A stretch of 64,000 bases of DNA from an uncultured Pelagimonas sp. (GTDB lineage: Bacteria; Pseudomonadota; Alphaproteobacteria; Rhodobacterales; Rhodobacteraceae). Positions 17,698 to 26,711 of this stretch are shown in pieces; position 1 is the first letter of the stretch, and each line of letters begins with the position of its first letter. The translations under genes were made by a program, and so were the position numbers. Location: assembly GCF_947498515.1 (NCBI RefSeq), contig NZ_CANMKO010000009.1:1-64000 (forward strand), written 5' to 3'. The notes under the pieces were generated by a model that saw only the letters and a list, made by a program, of their open reading frames with translations, was not told where the DNA came from and made no database searches.

Positions 17698-18602
17698 GTG
17701 ACCTTGCCTGGATCGCCGTGGATTGGGGAACATCGCATTTGCGCGTATGGCTGATGGATGGCGCGGGACGTGTTTTGTCACGATCCGAATCCGATAAAGG
17801 CATGAGCAAGTTGACAGCCGCCGATTATGAGGCCGCTTTGTTAGAGTTGGTTGGAATTGATCTTCCCAGCGATGTTCAAATTCCGGTTGTTTGTTGTGGC
17901 ATGGCCGGGTCTCGCCAAGGGTGGTTTGAGGCCCCCTATGCCACCGCGCCTTGCGCCGCACCGACAATCGAACAAGCAACCCGCGTTTCGACGCAAGACA
18001 GCCGGCTGGATGTGCGTATCCTTCCCGGCATCAAACAGGACAAGCCCGCCGATGTGATGCGCGGTGAGGAAACCCAGATCGCAGGTTTTCTTGCGGCGGA
18101 ACCCAAGTTTGATGGGGTGTTATGTTTGCCCGGAACCCACAACAAATGGGTGCACATCAGTGCCGAAGAAGTCGTAAGTTTTCGCACCTTTATGACCGGG
18201 GAACTATTCGCTCTGATCGGTGGTCAATCGGTTCTGCGGCATTCTCTTGGCGCGGATGGATGGGACGATGCGGCTTTTCTTGACGCCGTTTCCGAAGGCA
18301 TGTCGCGCCCGGCGGCGCTCGGCTGTGATCTCTTTGCGTTGCGGGCTGAATCTTTGCTGCATGGGTTGGGGCCAGTAGCGGCGCGGTCGCGTTTGTCTGG
18401 GCATCTGATCGGCATGGAACTGGCGGCTGCGCGCCCCTATTGGTTGGGGCGGGATGTGGCCGTTTTAGGCGAAGATGGTATCGCCAAGGCGTACATGAGT
18501 GCCCTCAACGCTCAAGGCGCTATGCCCCGCGCCATCAATGCCGAAGACATAACTCTACGCGGTTTAACTGCCGCCTATACCTCCCTTAAGGATGCTCAAT
18601 GA
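17694..18602 (+). CDS. dgoK: 2-dehydro-3-deoxygalactonokinase
   Basis: A 302-residue kinase with the N-terminal phosphate loop VDWGTSHLRVWLMD (residues 9-22) and conserved LPGTHNKWV and FMTGELFALI segments of DgoK. It phosphorylates 2-keto-3-deoxygalactonate to the 6-phosphate in the DeLey-Doudoroff route of galactose breakdown. It overlaps the preceding alpha-galactosidase and the following aldolase by 4 bp each. Confidence 0.92.
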   Translation: MSDLAWIAVDWGTSHLRVWLMDGAGRVLSRSESDKGMSKLTAADYEAALLELVGIDLPSDVQIPVVCCGMAGSRQGWFEAPYATAPCAAPTIEQATRVSTQDSRLDVRILPGIKQDKPADVMRGEETQIAGFLAAEPKFDGVLCLPGTHNKWVHISAEEVVSFRTFMTGELFALIGGQSVLRHSLGADGWDDAAFLDAVSEGMSRPAALGCDLFALRAESLLHGLGPVAARSRLSGHLIGMELAAARPYWLGRDVAVLGEDGIAKAYMSALNAQGAMPRAINAEDITLRGLTAAYTSLKDAQ

Positions 18603-19204
18603 CGCGCGAAATCATCGCCATTCTCCGTGGCCTAAAACCGTCCGAAGCGATTGAAATCACCGATGTTCTTATTGCCGCCGGGATCACCAAGATCGAAGTG
18701 CCGCTGAACTCGCCTGACCCGTTTGATAGCATCGCAGCAATGATCAAACACGCCGGAGATCGCGCCGTGATTGGTGCGGGAACGGTCCTTGAGGTTGCTC
18801 AGGTTGACAAGCTCGCCGTGATTGGCGCGCAAATGGTGGTGTCCCCTGATGCCTTCCCGGATGTGATCCGCGCGACCAAGGCGGCGGGCATGTTGTCCTA
18901 CCCCGGTGTTTTAACCCCGAGCGAGGCCTTTTCGGCCTTACGCAACGGTGCCGATGGTTTGAAATTCTTTCCGGGCTTCAAGCTCGGAACCGAGGGCCTC
19001 AAAGCGCTCAAGGCTGTGCTGCCAGCCGGAACCAAAACCTATGCCGTAGGTGGCGCAGGGCCGGATAATTTTGGCGATTGGATTGCAGCCGGGGCCACGG
19101 GTTTCGGCATCGGCTCCAATATCTACAAGCCGGGCTATAGCGCCAGTCAGGTTGCGGATCTGGCAGCGGAGATTGTGGCGGCCTATGATGAGGCCAAGGC
19201 ATGA
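18599..19204 (+). CDS. dgoA: 2-dehydro-3-deoxy-6-phosphogalactonate aldolase
   Basis: A 201-residue class I aldolase of the KDPG/KDPGal family. Glu33 in KIEVPLNSP and the Schiff-base Lys122 in GLKFFPG match the catalytic pair of E. coli KDPGal aldolase. It splits KDPGal into pyruvate and glyceraldehyde 3-phosphate. Pairing with dgoK argues for the galactonate rather than the gluconate branch. ATGA overlaps on both sides couple it to dgoK and the beta-galactosidase. Confidence 0.92.
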   Translation: MTREIIAILRGLKPSEAIEITDVLIAAGITKIEVPLNSPDPFDSIAAMIKHAGDRAVIGAGTVLEVAQVDKLAVIGAQMVVSPDAFPDVIRATKAAGMLSYPGVLTPSEAFSALRNGADGLKFFPGFKLGTEGLKALKAVLPAGTKTYAVGGAGPDNFGDWIAAGATGFGIGSNIYKPGYSASQVADLAAEIVAAYDEAKA

Positions 19205-21135
19205 AACGCACACTAGGCACCTGTTACTATCCTGAACATTGGCCCGAAGAGATTTGGCAACAAGATGCCGAGCGTATGGTCGAGGCGGGTTTGACATGGG
19301 TGCGCATTGGCGAATTTGCTTGGTCGCGGATTGAACCGACCCCCGGCGATCTACGGTGGGAATGGTTGGATCGTGCGATTGACGTGTTGGGCAAGGCGGG
19401 GCTTAAGGTGGTGCTGGGCACTCCTACTGCGACTCCTCCGCGTTGGGTCGTCGACAAACATCCCGATATGGTTGCGGTCGATGAAAACGGCAATCCACGC
19501 AAGTTTGGCTCGCGTCGGCACTATTGCTTTAGCCACACGGGGTATCTTGAGGAGTGCCGCCGGATTGTGACGCTGATGGCGGAGCGTTATGGCGCAAACC
19601 CATTTATCGCCGCGTGGCAAACCGACAACGAATATGGCTGCCATGGCACCATCGTGAGCTATTCCGACGCCGCCCGCGACGCCTTTCGCCTTTGGCTGTC
19701 CGAGAGATATGACTCGGTTGAGGCCATGAATGAGGCCTGGGGCAATATCTTTTGGTCGATGGAATACAATTCCTTTGATCAGGTGGATTTGCCTAACCTA
19801 ACCGTGACCGAACCGAACCCAGCTCATAGCCTTGCGTTTCATCGGTTCTGCTCCGATCAGGTGGTGGTGTTTAACCGGATGCAGGTCGACATTTTGCGCG
19901 CCAATTCCAGCGCCCCGATTGCGCATAACTATATGGGGAAGATCACCGGATTTGATCACTATGATGTTGGCGCTGATCTCGATATCGCCAGCTGGGATAG
20001 CTACCCCCTTGGTTTCCTTGAGGATCGTTTGGGTGCTGAACGCGAGCATCAGATCGATTTTGCCCGCCAAGGAGACCCGGATTTTCAGGCCTTTCATCAC
20101 GACCTGTATCGCGCCGTTGGGGCCGCCAAAGGCAATAAACCAGTCGAGCAGGGCCGTTGGTGGGTGATGGAACAACAACCGGGTCCGGTGAACTGGGCCC
20201 CGTACAACCCGGCCCCTCTGCCGGGGATGGTTCGTCTCTGGACGTGGGAAGCCTTTGCCCACGGGGCCGAAGCCGTGTGTTATTTCCGCTGGCGTCAGGC
20301 CCCGTTTGCACAGGAACAGCTCCACGCAGGTATGTTGCGACCCGATAGCAAGGATGCCCCGGCGATCCATGAGGCGCGCCAAGTACGTGACGAACTTGTT
20401 GGCGCGCCCGAGGTTCAGCCGAAGCAGGCCCCTGTCGCGTTGGTGTTTGACTATGTGTCAGACTGGATGTGGACGGTGCAACCGCAAGGGCAGGGGTTGA
20501 GCTATTTCTTTCTCGTTCTGGACACCTATCGCGCCTTGCGCCGCGCGGGGCTCACTGTTGACATCGTGCCTTTGCGCGCCGATGTGTTCGACGGCTACAA
20601 AGCCATCTTTGCGCCGGGCCTGATGCACTTGCCTGATGACATCAAAACGACGCTTGCCCAAAGCGACGCGCAGGTTGTCATTGGTCCACGCACCGGCGCG
20701 CGGGATGCGGATTTTGTGATGCCACATGCGCCGCTTCCACCCGCGATGCCGGGGATGGATGTGACTGTCTCACGGCTTGAAACTCTGCGTCCGGATATGC
20801 CTATTCCACTCGATGGTGGCGGTGCGATCACGCGCTATTTCGAAGAAATCGAAGGCAGCGGCGAAGTTGTGTTGCAGACCGAAACCGGCGCGCCAGTTGC
20901 CATGCGCGAAGGCCACATGACCTATATGGCGGGTTGGGGTGATAGCGATGCGATGGATCGCTTGCTTGCATTGATTGGCGGTGACGCTGGTCTGGAAATG
21001 CGCCAGCTTCCCAAAGGGTTGCGCACCCGAGAAACCGCAACGGAACGCTTCTGGTTCAACCACACAACGGACTCTATCGAGGTCGATGGCCATACTCTGC
21101 CGCCTGCGGGTGTGCTTCGGGTGCCATTGGCATGA
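19201..21135 (+). CDS. Beta-galactosidase, GH42
   Basis: A 644-residue GH42 enzyme. The family start GTCYYPEHWPEE is present. The acid/base is Glu144 in WQTDNEYGCH, and the nucleophile is probably Glu324 in MEQQPGPVNW, by comparison with the Thermus A4 enzyme. A trimerisation domain (about 395-590) and a short beta domain follow. There is no signal peptide, so it works on imported beta-galactosides. Having GH36 and GH42 in one operon suggests a substrate with both alpha and beta galactose links. Confidence 0.93.
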   Translation: MKRTLGTCYYPEHWPEEIWQQDAERMVEAGLTWVRIGEFAWSRIEPTPGDLRWEWLDRAIDVLGKAGLKVVLGTPTATPPRWVVDKHPDMVAVDENGNPRKFGSRRHYCFSHTGYLEECRRIVTLMAERYGANPFIAAWQTDNEYGCHGTIVSYSDAARDAFRLWLSERYDSVEAMNEAWGNIFWSMEYNSFDQVDLPNLTVTEPNPAHSLAFHRFCSDQVVVFNRMQVDILRANSSAPIAHNYMGKITGFDHYDVGADLDIASWDSYPLGFLEDRLGAEREHQIDFARQGDPDFQAFHHDLYRAVGAAKGNKPVEQGRWWVMEQQPGPVNWAPYNPAPLPGMVRLWTWEAFAHGAEAVCYFRWRQAPFAQEQLHAGMLRPDSKDAPAIHEARQVRDELVGAPEVQPKQAPVALVFDYVSDWMWTVQPQGQGLSYFFLVLDTYRALRRAGLTVDIVPLRADVFDGYKAIFAPGLMHLPDDIKTTLAQSDAQVVIGPRTGARDADFVMPHAPLPPAMPGMDVTVSRLETLRPDMPIPLDGGGAITRYFEEIEGSGEVVLQTETGAPVAMREGHMTYMAGWGDSDAMDRLLALIGGDAGLEMRQLPKGLRTRETATERFWFNHTTDSIEVDGHTLPPAGVLRVPLA

Positions 21136-21941
21136 GCATCAAGGTCGGGCTGATCGGGCAGGGGATTTCTGCATCGCGCAGCCCGGCCATGCACGAAGCC
21201 GAAGGTCGGCGGCAAGGGGTGGACCTTTGCTATGATCGCTTTGATACCAAGGACGATCACCGTTCTCTATCCGAACTGCTTACCACGGCGCAGGCCGATG
21301 GCTATGCCGGTCTCAATATCACCCATCCTTTCAAACAATCGGTGATTGGTCTCCTTGATCAAACCTCGGACGCCGCGCGGCAAATCGGGTCGGTCAATAC
21401 GGTTGTTTTTGATGGCACCAAGCGTATCGGCCACAACACGGATTGCCCCGGTTTTGCTCAGGGATTCGGGGAGGGGCTTGCGGATGCTGCACTGGAGACG
21501 GTCACGCTTGTGGGCGCCGGTGGTGCCGGTCTGGCGGTTGGTTTTGCGCTGCGCGACCTTGGGGTGCAAAATTTGCTGATTGTTGATCGGGATCAGGGCA
21601 TGGCACAAACATTGGCGGCCCGGTTGGGCACTATCGCCGAGGCCGTTCCGGACATGTCACACCCCACCCAAGGGTTTGTAAACGCGACGCCCATGGGCAT
21701 GGCCTCCTACCCCGGTAGCGCCATTCCCGCCAACATTCTGACCCAAGACCATTGGGTCGCCGACATCGTCTATTTCCCGTTGGAAACCGAATTATTGCGC
21801 CATGCGCGGGCGCTGGGCTGTGCGACCTTGTCCGGGGCGGGCATGGCGGTGCATCAGGCGGCGCTAAGCTTTGAGCTATTCACCGGCCAAAAGGCCGATG
21901 CCACCCAGATGCGTGCGACTTTCGAAGCCTTTACGAATTAA
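21132..21941 (+). CDS. Shikimate dehydrogenase family protein in the galactoside operon
   Basis: A 269-residue AroE-type oxidoreductase. The substrate loop SRSP (Ser15, Ser17), the catalytic Lys68 of NITHPFK, Asp104 of HNTDCPGF and the NAD(P) loop VGAGGAG are all intact, so it should be active on a shikimate- or quinate-like compound. Its position is odd: it is joined by an ATGA overlap to the beta-galactosidase, with no aromatic pathway gene nearby. It could be a second shikimate dehydrogenase, or a relative that oxidises an operon intermediate. Its 3' end overlaps the convergent rlmN by 11 bp. Confidence 0.85.
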   Translation: MSIKVGLIGQGISASRSPAMHEAEGRRQGVDLCYDRFDTKDDHRSLSELLTTAQADGYAGLNITHPFKQSVIGLLDQTSDAARQIGSVNTVVFDGTKRIGHNTDCPGFAQGFGEGLADAALETVTLVGAGGAGLAVGFALRDLGVQNLLIVDRDQGMAQTLAARLGTIAEAVPDMSHPTQGFVNATPMGMASYPGSAIPANILTQDHWVADIVYFPLETELLRHARALGCATLSGAGMAVHQAALSFELFTGQKADATQMRATFEAFTN

Positions 21942-23121
21942 GGCCCGCTTCTGCTTCAATTTGCTTGCGTGATTTGCGCGCCCGTTCGGTCGCCGATTTC
22001 AACTGACCACAGGCGGCCATGATGTCTTCGCCGCGGGTTTTGCGAATGGGCGAGGCATAGCCCGCTTGATAGATGATATTGGCAAAGGCGCGAATGCGGT
22101 TGTTCGAAGACCGTTTGTAGGGCGCACCGGGCCATTCATTGAACGGGATCAAGTTGATCTTGGCCGGAATGTTGTGGCTTTTGATGTGGTCAATCAGACG
22201 ATGCGCATCTTCGTCCGTATCATTTACCCCATGCAGCATCACATACTCAAAGGTGATGCGCTCTGAATTTGACACTTTCGGATAGCTCGCCAAGGCACCA
22301 AGCAACTCCTCGATGTTCCAACGCTTGTTGATCGGCACAAGCTTGTCACGGGTTGCGTCATCGGTGGCGTGGAACGAAATCGCCAACAGACAACCGATTT
22401 CCTCGGCGGTGCGGGCAATCTCGGGGACAACACCAGAGGTCGACAGGGTAATCCGACGGCGCGAAAGTTGAATACCTTCGGGGTCCATGGCGATCTTCAT
22501 CGCATCACGGACGTTGTCGAAATTGTACAAAGGCTCACCCATGCCCATCAAAACGATGTTGGACAGCAGGCGGGTTTCATCTTTGGGCGCGCCGGGGGTC
22601 GGCCATTCATCTAGATCATCGCGCGCCATCATGACCTGACCGATGATTTCACCGGCTGTCAGGTTGCGCACCAGTTTCTGGGTGCCCGTATGGCAGAACG
22701 TACAGGTAAGTGTGCAGCCAACCTGAGACGAAATGCACAGCGTTCCGCGACCCTCTTCAGGGATGTAAACGACCTCAACCTCATGACCGCCTGCAATGCG
22801 CACAAGGTATTTACGGGTGCCATCCTCAGAGACCTGCTTGGACACCACTTCGGGGATTTCGATCACAAATTGCTCGGCCAACATGGCCCGGTAATCTTTG
22901 GCCAGATTGGTCATGCTGTCGAAATCGCGCACGCCCCATTGGTAAATCCATTGCCAGATTTGCCCAACACGCATCTTGGCCTGTTTTTCCTTGGTCCCGG
23001 CCTCGATCAGCACGTCGCGCATCTGCGCCCGTGTCAAACCAACAAGGTTCTGCTTACCGCCCTCGGGCAGTTTGCGGGGAATGGTCAATACGTCCTGCGT
23101 GATTGGCGCGTCGGCGGGCAT
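21931..23121 (-). CDS. rlmN: 23S rRNA (adenine2503-C2)-methyltransferase RlmN
   Basis: A 396-residue radical SAM methyltransferase. The iron-sulfur motif CxxxCxxC is Cys136, Cys140 and Cys143 in [12 protein letters not shown], and the C-terminal catalytic cysteine is Cys371 in MAACGQL. The [12 protein letters not shown] and ISFHATDD segments are also family marks. It methylates A2503 of 23S rRNA and usually A37 of some tRNAs. Confidence 0.95.
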   Translation of the reverse strand: MPADAPITQDVLTIPRKLPEGGKQNLVGLTRAQMRDVLIEAGTKEKQAKMRVGQIWQWIYQWGVRDFDSMTNLAKDYRAMLAEQFVIEIPEVVSKQVSEDGTRKYLVRIAGGHEVEVVYIPEEGRGTLCISSQVGCTLTCTFCHTGTQKLVRNLTAGEIIGQVMMARDDLDEWPTPGAPKDETRLLSNIVLMGMGEPLYNFDNVRDAMKIAMDPEGIQLSRRRITLSTSGVVPEIARTAEEIGCLLAISFHATDDATRDKLVPINKRWNIEELLGALASYPKVSNSERITFEYVMLHGVNDTDEDAHRLIDHIKSHNIPAKINLIPFNEWPGAPYKRSSNNRIRAFANIIYQAGYASPIRKTRGEDIMAACGQLKSATERARKSRKQIEAEAGLNS

Positions 23122-23197
23122 GGGTGAGTCTCCGGGAAAACAGAGGACGCGTCTACACGATTTTGCAGCAAAAGAAAATGCACTTGGTCATCAAGGT

Positions 23198-23219
23198 AAC
23201 TGACAGGGTGTTGTCAGTT
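23198..23219. promoter_or_regulatory. Perfect palindrome, likely operator of the WYL regulator
   Basis: AACTGACA (23198-23205) and TGTCAGTT (23212-23219) are perfect 8-bp inverted arms with a 6-bp spacer, 41 bp before the ABM-like gene. The regulator encoded by the second gene of the unit is the obvious candidate to bind it. Confidence 0.7.
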
Positions 23220-23260
23220 GGGGTGCGTCACAAGCGGAACAGACAAGTAAAGGAGAAAAC

Positions 23261-23566
23261 ATGTCAGTTCTTGAAGTTGTTCGCTACCGTGTCAAAGCCG
23301 GTACCACCCCAGAGCAAGCGACAGCAGCGTGGGAAAAATCCCAAAGCTTTGCCAAGGCCCAACCGGGTTTTGTATCGCGCAAATTGGCCCATACTGAAGA
23401 CGGGCTATTTGTCGATATTGTCGAATGGGTCGACATGGCGGCGGCCAAGGCGGTGCTTGAGGAATTCAAGGTCGACAAATATCCCGAGCTGGGCGACCTT
23501 GTCGCGGTTTTGGACGAAGAGACGTTGGATATTCAACATTTCAGTGTCTTGGGGCGTGAAGGGTAG
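23261..23566 (+). CDS. Small ABM-fold (dimeric alpha-beta barrel) protein
   Basis: A 101-residue protein with the pattern of antibiotic-biosynthesis-monooxygenase-like barrels: an N-terminal strand VLEVVRYRVK, a helix, the strand FVDIVEWVDMAAAK and a C-terminal HFSV strand. No catalytic residue can be assigned, so a binding or stress role is possible. AAAGGAG precedes the ATG. It is followed after 7 bp by a WYL regulator, which probably controls both genes through the upstream palindrome. Confidence 0.75.
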   Translation: MSVLEVVRYRVKAGTTPEQATAAWEKSQSFAKAQPGFVSRKLAHTEDGLFVDIVEWVDMAAAKAVLEEFKVDKYPELGDLVAVLDEETLDIQHFSVLGREG

Positions 23567-23573
23567 GAACCAA

Positions 23574-24278
23574 ATGCGGCGGACCGACCGGCTTTTTGAG
23601 CTTATCCAGATTATTCGTGACGGGCGGTTGCACAAGGCGACCGACTTGGCCGAAGCTTTGGAAGTGTCGGTCCGCACCATCTATCGTGACATCGAAACCT
23701 TGGTCGGATCGGGCATTCCGATCGAAGGGGAGCGGGGCGTCGGATACATCCTACGTGCTCCGATTTTCTTGCCACCGGTTTCGTTGACCGAAGTGGAGCT
23801 GGAGGCGTTGCATTTGGGGGCCGCGTTGGTGCAACGCTCTGCCGATCCAGAGTTGCAACAGGCCGCCCGTCGGTTGGTGGACAAGGTCGACCAAGTCATG
23901 CCAGACGCGCGCAAACCTCCGAGCGATGGCTGGGGTCTGGCGATTTTTGGCATGGATTCGCTTCAGGCAAGCTTTGCCCACATGCCAATTGTTCGCGCCG
24001 CCATCCGTGAAAAACAAGTTCTAGAGATCGACTATGCCCGTGCCGATGGGCAGGGAAGCCGCCGATTTATTCGCCCCTTGCAGATGGAGTATTGGGGGCA
24101 GGTTTGGACCTGTACCGCTTGGTGCGAAACGCGCGATGATTTTCGGGTGTTTCGGATTGACCGGATGCGCGGAGTTCTTGAGGCGGGGCGGAGTTTTGTC
24201 GATGAGCCGGGAAAACGGCTACGCGACTATGTCCTACGCGAAGGGTTCGAACAGGCCCAAGAAAAAGGCGAGGTTTAA
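23574..24278 (+). CDS. WYL-domain (YafY-type) transcriptional regulator
   Basis: A 234-residue regulator with an N-terminal HTH_11 winged helix (MRRTDRLFELIQIIRDG, then VSVRTIYRDIETLVGSG) and a C-terminal WYL domain (RRFIRPLQMEYWGQVW, then FRVFRIDRMRG). A longer open frame runs back to 23103, but it crosses the ABM gene in another phase. The ATG at 23574 with AGGAA upstream gives the normal length. Proteins of this type sense a ligand and often repress a small neighbour gene; the ligand is unknown. Confidence 0.88.
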   Translation: MRRTDRLFELIQIIRDGRLHKATDLAEALEVSVRTIYRDIETLVGSGIPIEGERGVGYILRAPIFLPPVSLTEVELEALHLGAALVQRSADPELQQAARRLVDKVDQVMPDARKPPSDGWGLAIFGMDSLQASFAHMPIVRAAIREKQVLEIDYARADGQGSRRFIRPLQMEYWGQVWTCTAWCETRDDFRVFRIDRMRGVLEAGRSFVDEPGKRLRDYVLREGFEQAQEKGEV

Positions 24279-24313
24279 GCCCCGCCCCTTTCGATCAAAC
24301 TTTTTGTCGAGCG

Positions 24314-24850
24314 TTAGTTGCAGCGCTTGCCCGCATCCTCAACAGCGGCGGTAAAGCCGAGAAGCGAGAATGTGTCTTTGGTCACGGTGCCGCGCCCGGA
24401 TTTAGCGGTTAGAACCGCGTTGGCCCCACGTTTCATCGCTGTGATGATTTTGGCATCATCCTGTGGTGTTGCGGGCCAAGCCCATTCACCTTCGGTATAA
24501 AGCTCGAACTGGGTTCCGCTGATGTTCAAATTTACAGTGGAGCCTTTTGCAAACGGATATCCGCCAGTAAAGGCAAGCTGACCTTTGACACCGGCACCGG
24601 GGCGGTGAAACACCATCAACAAGATGTCGCCACGGGTTACCGCTTTGATGCGGCCCGACGAATCTGTGTTCACGCTTTCTTTGTAGGTAGAAACCGCCCA
24701 GCATTCTTTGGGACTATCCCCCTCAAAGACCGACCAATCGGTCATGGCATCTACACGGTTTGTGCTTGCTTCTTGCGCAGCGCCCACACCAGCGGTCAGC
24801 ATCAGCGCAACTGCGCCGGCTCCGATCACCCGACCAAGACCTGAAATCAT
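24314..24850 (-). CDS. Invasion-associated locus B (IalB) family exported protein
   Basis: A 178-residue periplasmic protein. After a signal peptide (hydrophobic core at about residues 10-25, ending GVGAAQ) come the family marks DWSVFEGDSPKECWAVS and a C-terminal conserved Cys. IalB proteins are widespread in alphaproteobacteria and of uncertain role; they are named for Bartonella erythrocyte invasion, which need not apply here. An in-frame start 11 codons earlier (24883) is possible; I prefer the ATG at 24850, which has AGGA just upstream and gives a normal signal peptide. Confidence 0.75.
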   Translation of the reverse strand: MISGLGRVIGAGAVALMLTAGVGAAQEASTNRVDAMTDWSVFEGDSPKECWAVSTYKESVNTDSSGRIKAVTRGDILLMVFHRPGAGVKGQLAFTGGYPFAKGSTVNLNISGTQFELYTEGEWAWPATPQDDAKIITAMKRGANAVLTAKSGRGTVTKDTFSLLGFTAAVEDAGKRCN

Positions 24851-25049
24851 TCCTGCAGCCTCCAAGCTGTCTAGCCTCATCACTCATCGCTCGCCCATTC
24901 GTTGCTTTGAACTCGGTTCGTCCGAGCATTGTGTCAATCCAAGCAAAACGTCAGGGCGAAGTTTTTTATCTCGACGGCGCGACAATAGCCTGAAACAACC
25001 AAAAACGAAAAGCCCTGTTGGCAGAATATTGCTTAGCCCCGAGGAACAT

Positions 25050-26063
25050 ATGACACGCGCACCCGAACCAATGGTTGAAATTCATCGTGGTCCCTTTGTT
25101 GAAAGCCAACATATGGGGCATGCGGTGATCTGTGATAGCACAGGTGGTATAGTCGAGGCATGGGGCGACCCAGAGGCGGTGGTGTTGCCTAGAAGCTCCG
25201 CCAAGATGATTCAGGGCCTGCCTTTGGTGATGTCGGGTGCGGCCAAGGCCTTTGGGCTTGGACCGGATCGGCTGGCTTTGGCCTGTGCGTCGCATCAAGG
25301 CGCACCCGTTCATGTGCAGGCGTTAAACACTTGGCTTAGCGAATTGGGGCTGGGTGACGGTGATCTGATTTGTGGCACCGAGGCGTCGCGTGACAAGGAA
25401 TTGCGCTTTGAGATGATCCGATCCGATCAAAGTCCCTGCCGTGTGCACAACAATTGCTCGGGCAAACATTCCGGCTTTTTGACCCTGACCAAGCATTTGG
25501 GTGCGGGTTCCGACTATGTTGACCCTACCCATCCGGTGCAAAAATCGGTGCGTGAGGCATTTGAAGAGGTCACAGGAGCCGAGAGCCCCGGCTACGGCAT
25601 TGATGGTTGTTCGGCCCCAAATTTTGCCACCACCATGCACGGCATGGCCCGCGCGATGGCGTTTTTCGCCTCGGCGGGCGCGCGCGGCGATGGCATGTCG
25701 CAAGCGGCCGCGCAGTTGGTTGAGGGCATGATCGCCTTTCCCGAATTGGTTGCCGGTGAAAGCCGCGCCTGTACGCATTTGATGCGCGCCGCCAAAGAGC
25801 CTGTGGCGATCAAAACCGGGGCCGAAGGATATTTCGTCGCCATTTTGCCCCAACGCGACATGGGGATTTCGTTGAAAATTGCCGATGGGGCGACGCGGGC
25901 ATCTGATTGCGCCATTGCCGCCTTGTTGGTGCGTTTGGGCGTGCTGGATGCCCAAGACCCACAGGTCAAACGCTTCCTTAACCCACCGATCAAGAACTGG
26001 GACGGTCTGGTCACCGGTGAAATTCGCCCGGTGGCGGGTTTGTCCGGACTAAAAACAGGATAA
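25050..26063 (+). CDS. L-asparaginase, Rhizobium (ReAII/ReAV, PF06089) type
   Basis: A 337-residue enzyme of the asparaginase class first described in Rhizobium etli, unrelated to E. coli AnsA/AnsB. Ser49-x-x-Lys52 in RSSAKMIQ matches the catalytic Ser/Lys pair, and Cys136, Lys139 (NNCSGKH) and Cys187 (DGCSAPNF) match the zinc-site residues known from ReAV. It hydrolyses asparagine to aspartate and ammonia in the cytoplasm. The frame runs back to 24708, but GAGGA 5 nt before the ATG at 25050 fixes the start. It stands alone, with a terminator directly after the stop. Confidence 0.9.
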   Translation: MTRAPEPMVEIHRGPFVESQHMGHAVICDSTGGIVEAWGDPEAVVLPRSSAKMIQGLPLVMSGAAKAFGLGPDRLALACASHQGAPVHVQALNTWLSELGLGDGDLICGTEASRDKELRFEMIRSDQSPCRVHNNCSGKHSGFLTLTKHLGAGSDYVDPTHPVQKSVREAFEEVTGAESPGYGIDGCSAPNFATTMHGMARAMAFFASAGARGDGMSQAAAQLVEGMIAFPELVAGESRACTHLMRAAKEPVAIKTGAEGYFVAILPQRDMGISLKIADGATRASDCAIAALLVRLGVLDAQDPQVKRFLNPPIKNWDGLVTGEIRPVAGLSGLKTG

Positions 26064-26088
26064 AACCCGAATAAACAGGCCGGGTTTT
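26062..26088 (+). terminator. Terminator after the asparaginase gene
   Basis: AAAACCCG (26062-26069) pairs with CGGGTTTT (26081-26088). The second arm supplies four T, and CGCCCTCTTTTT follows. The stem begins within the stop codon. Confidence 0.6.
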
Positions 26089-26155
26089 CGCCCTCTTTTT
26101 GCCGGTTTCGCGATCTATGCCTTGGCGTGCAGAGTAGCTAATTCGGGGGCTTGTT

Positions 26156-26680
26156 ATGTGGAAATTCGCGGTTTTGATCGCAGCGATGTTTGTTGCGGCA
26201 CCCGCCAATGCGCAACAGATTTTTCAGCACAAGGAATGGCGTGTGTCGCTGGTGCCGCCGTCCAATGGGTCGCCGGGATCTTGCGCCGCTGAGACCATCA
26301 ATCGCCAAGGGCAGTCGTTTATCCTTGGGGCCAATGGCATGGGAAATGCTGTTGTGCTGTTTTGGGATCGTCGGTGGGATATCCCCGCGCGGCCGCTGAA
26401 ATTCGTTTTGGACGTGGACTACGAGAGGTGGTTCATGACCGGAACGGGTGATGGCCAAAGTGTGCATCTTGCCTTGGATGGCAGTCAAAAAGCCGTTGAG
26501 CTTATCGACCAACTGGCCGCGGGGCGGGCGGTTGCGCTCTATAACACCGACGGGGCCAAGCTTGCGGTGTTTTCGCTGTCCGGCTCCAAAGCCTCTATGT
26601 TCAAGCTACTTGATTGCGCCCGCTCGCTTTCTGCGGCGAACCGTGATCCCTTCCAAAGCCGGGCTGACCCGTTTCGGTGA
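26156..26680 (+). CDS. Hypothetical exported protein
   Basis: A 174-residue protein I do not recognise. A signal peptide (MWKFAVLIAAMFVAAPANA, cleavage before QQIF) leads to a domain with two cysteines (Cys in GSCAAE and in LLDCARSL) that could form a disulfide. Its size and segment order loosely recall IalB-like periplasmic proteins such as the one at 24.3 kb, without shared motifs. The role is unknown. Confidence 0.7.
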   Translation: MWKFAVLIAAMFVAAPANAQQIFQHKEWRVSLVPPSNGSPGSCAAETINRQGQSFILGANGMGNAVVLFWDRRWDIPARPLKFVLDVDYERWFMTGTGDGQSVHLALDGSQKAVELIDQLAAGRAVALYNTDGAKLAVFSLSGSKASMFKLLDCARSLSAANRDPFQSRADPFR

Positions 26681-26711
26681 CGGGCGGGGGCTTGGTCGTT
26701 ACCGCTTGGAC

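Noticed and set aside
23103-24278. Single 391-residue protein covering the regulator region
   Set aside because: Its first half crosses the ABM-like gene in another phase; only the part from 23574 has domain motifs and a ribosome site.
24708-26063. 451-residue version of the asparaginase
   Set aside because: The N-terminal extension is antisense to the IalB-like gene, and GAGGA supports the start at 25050.
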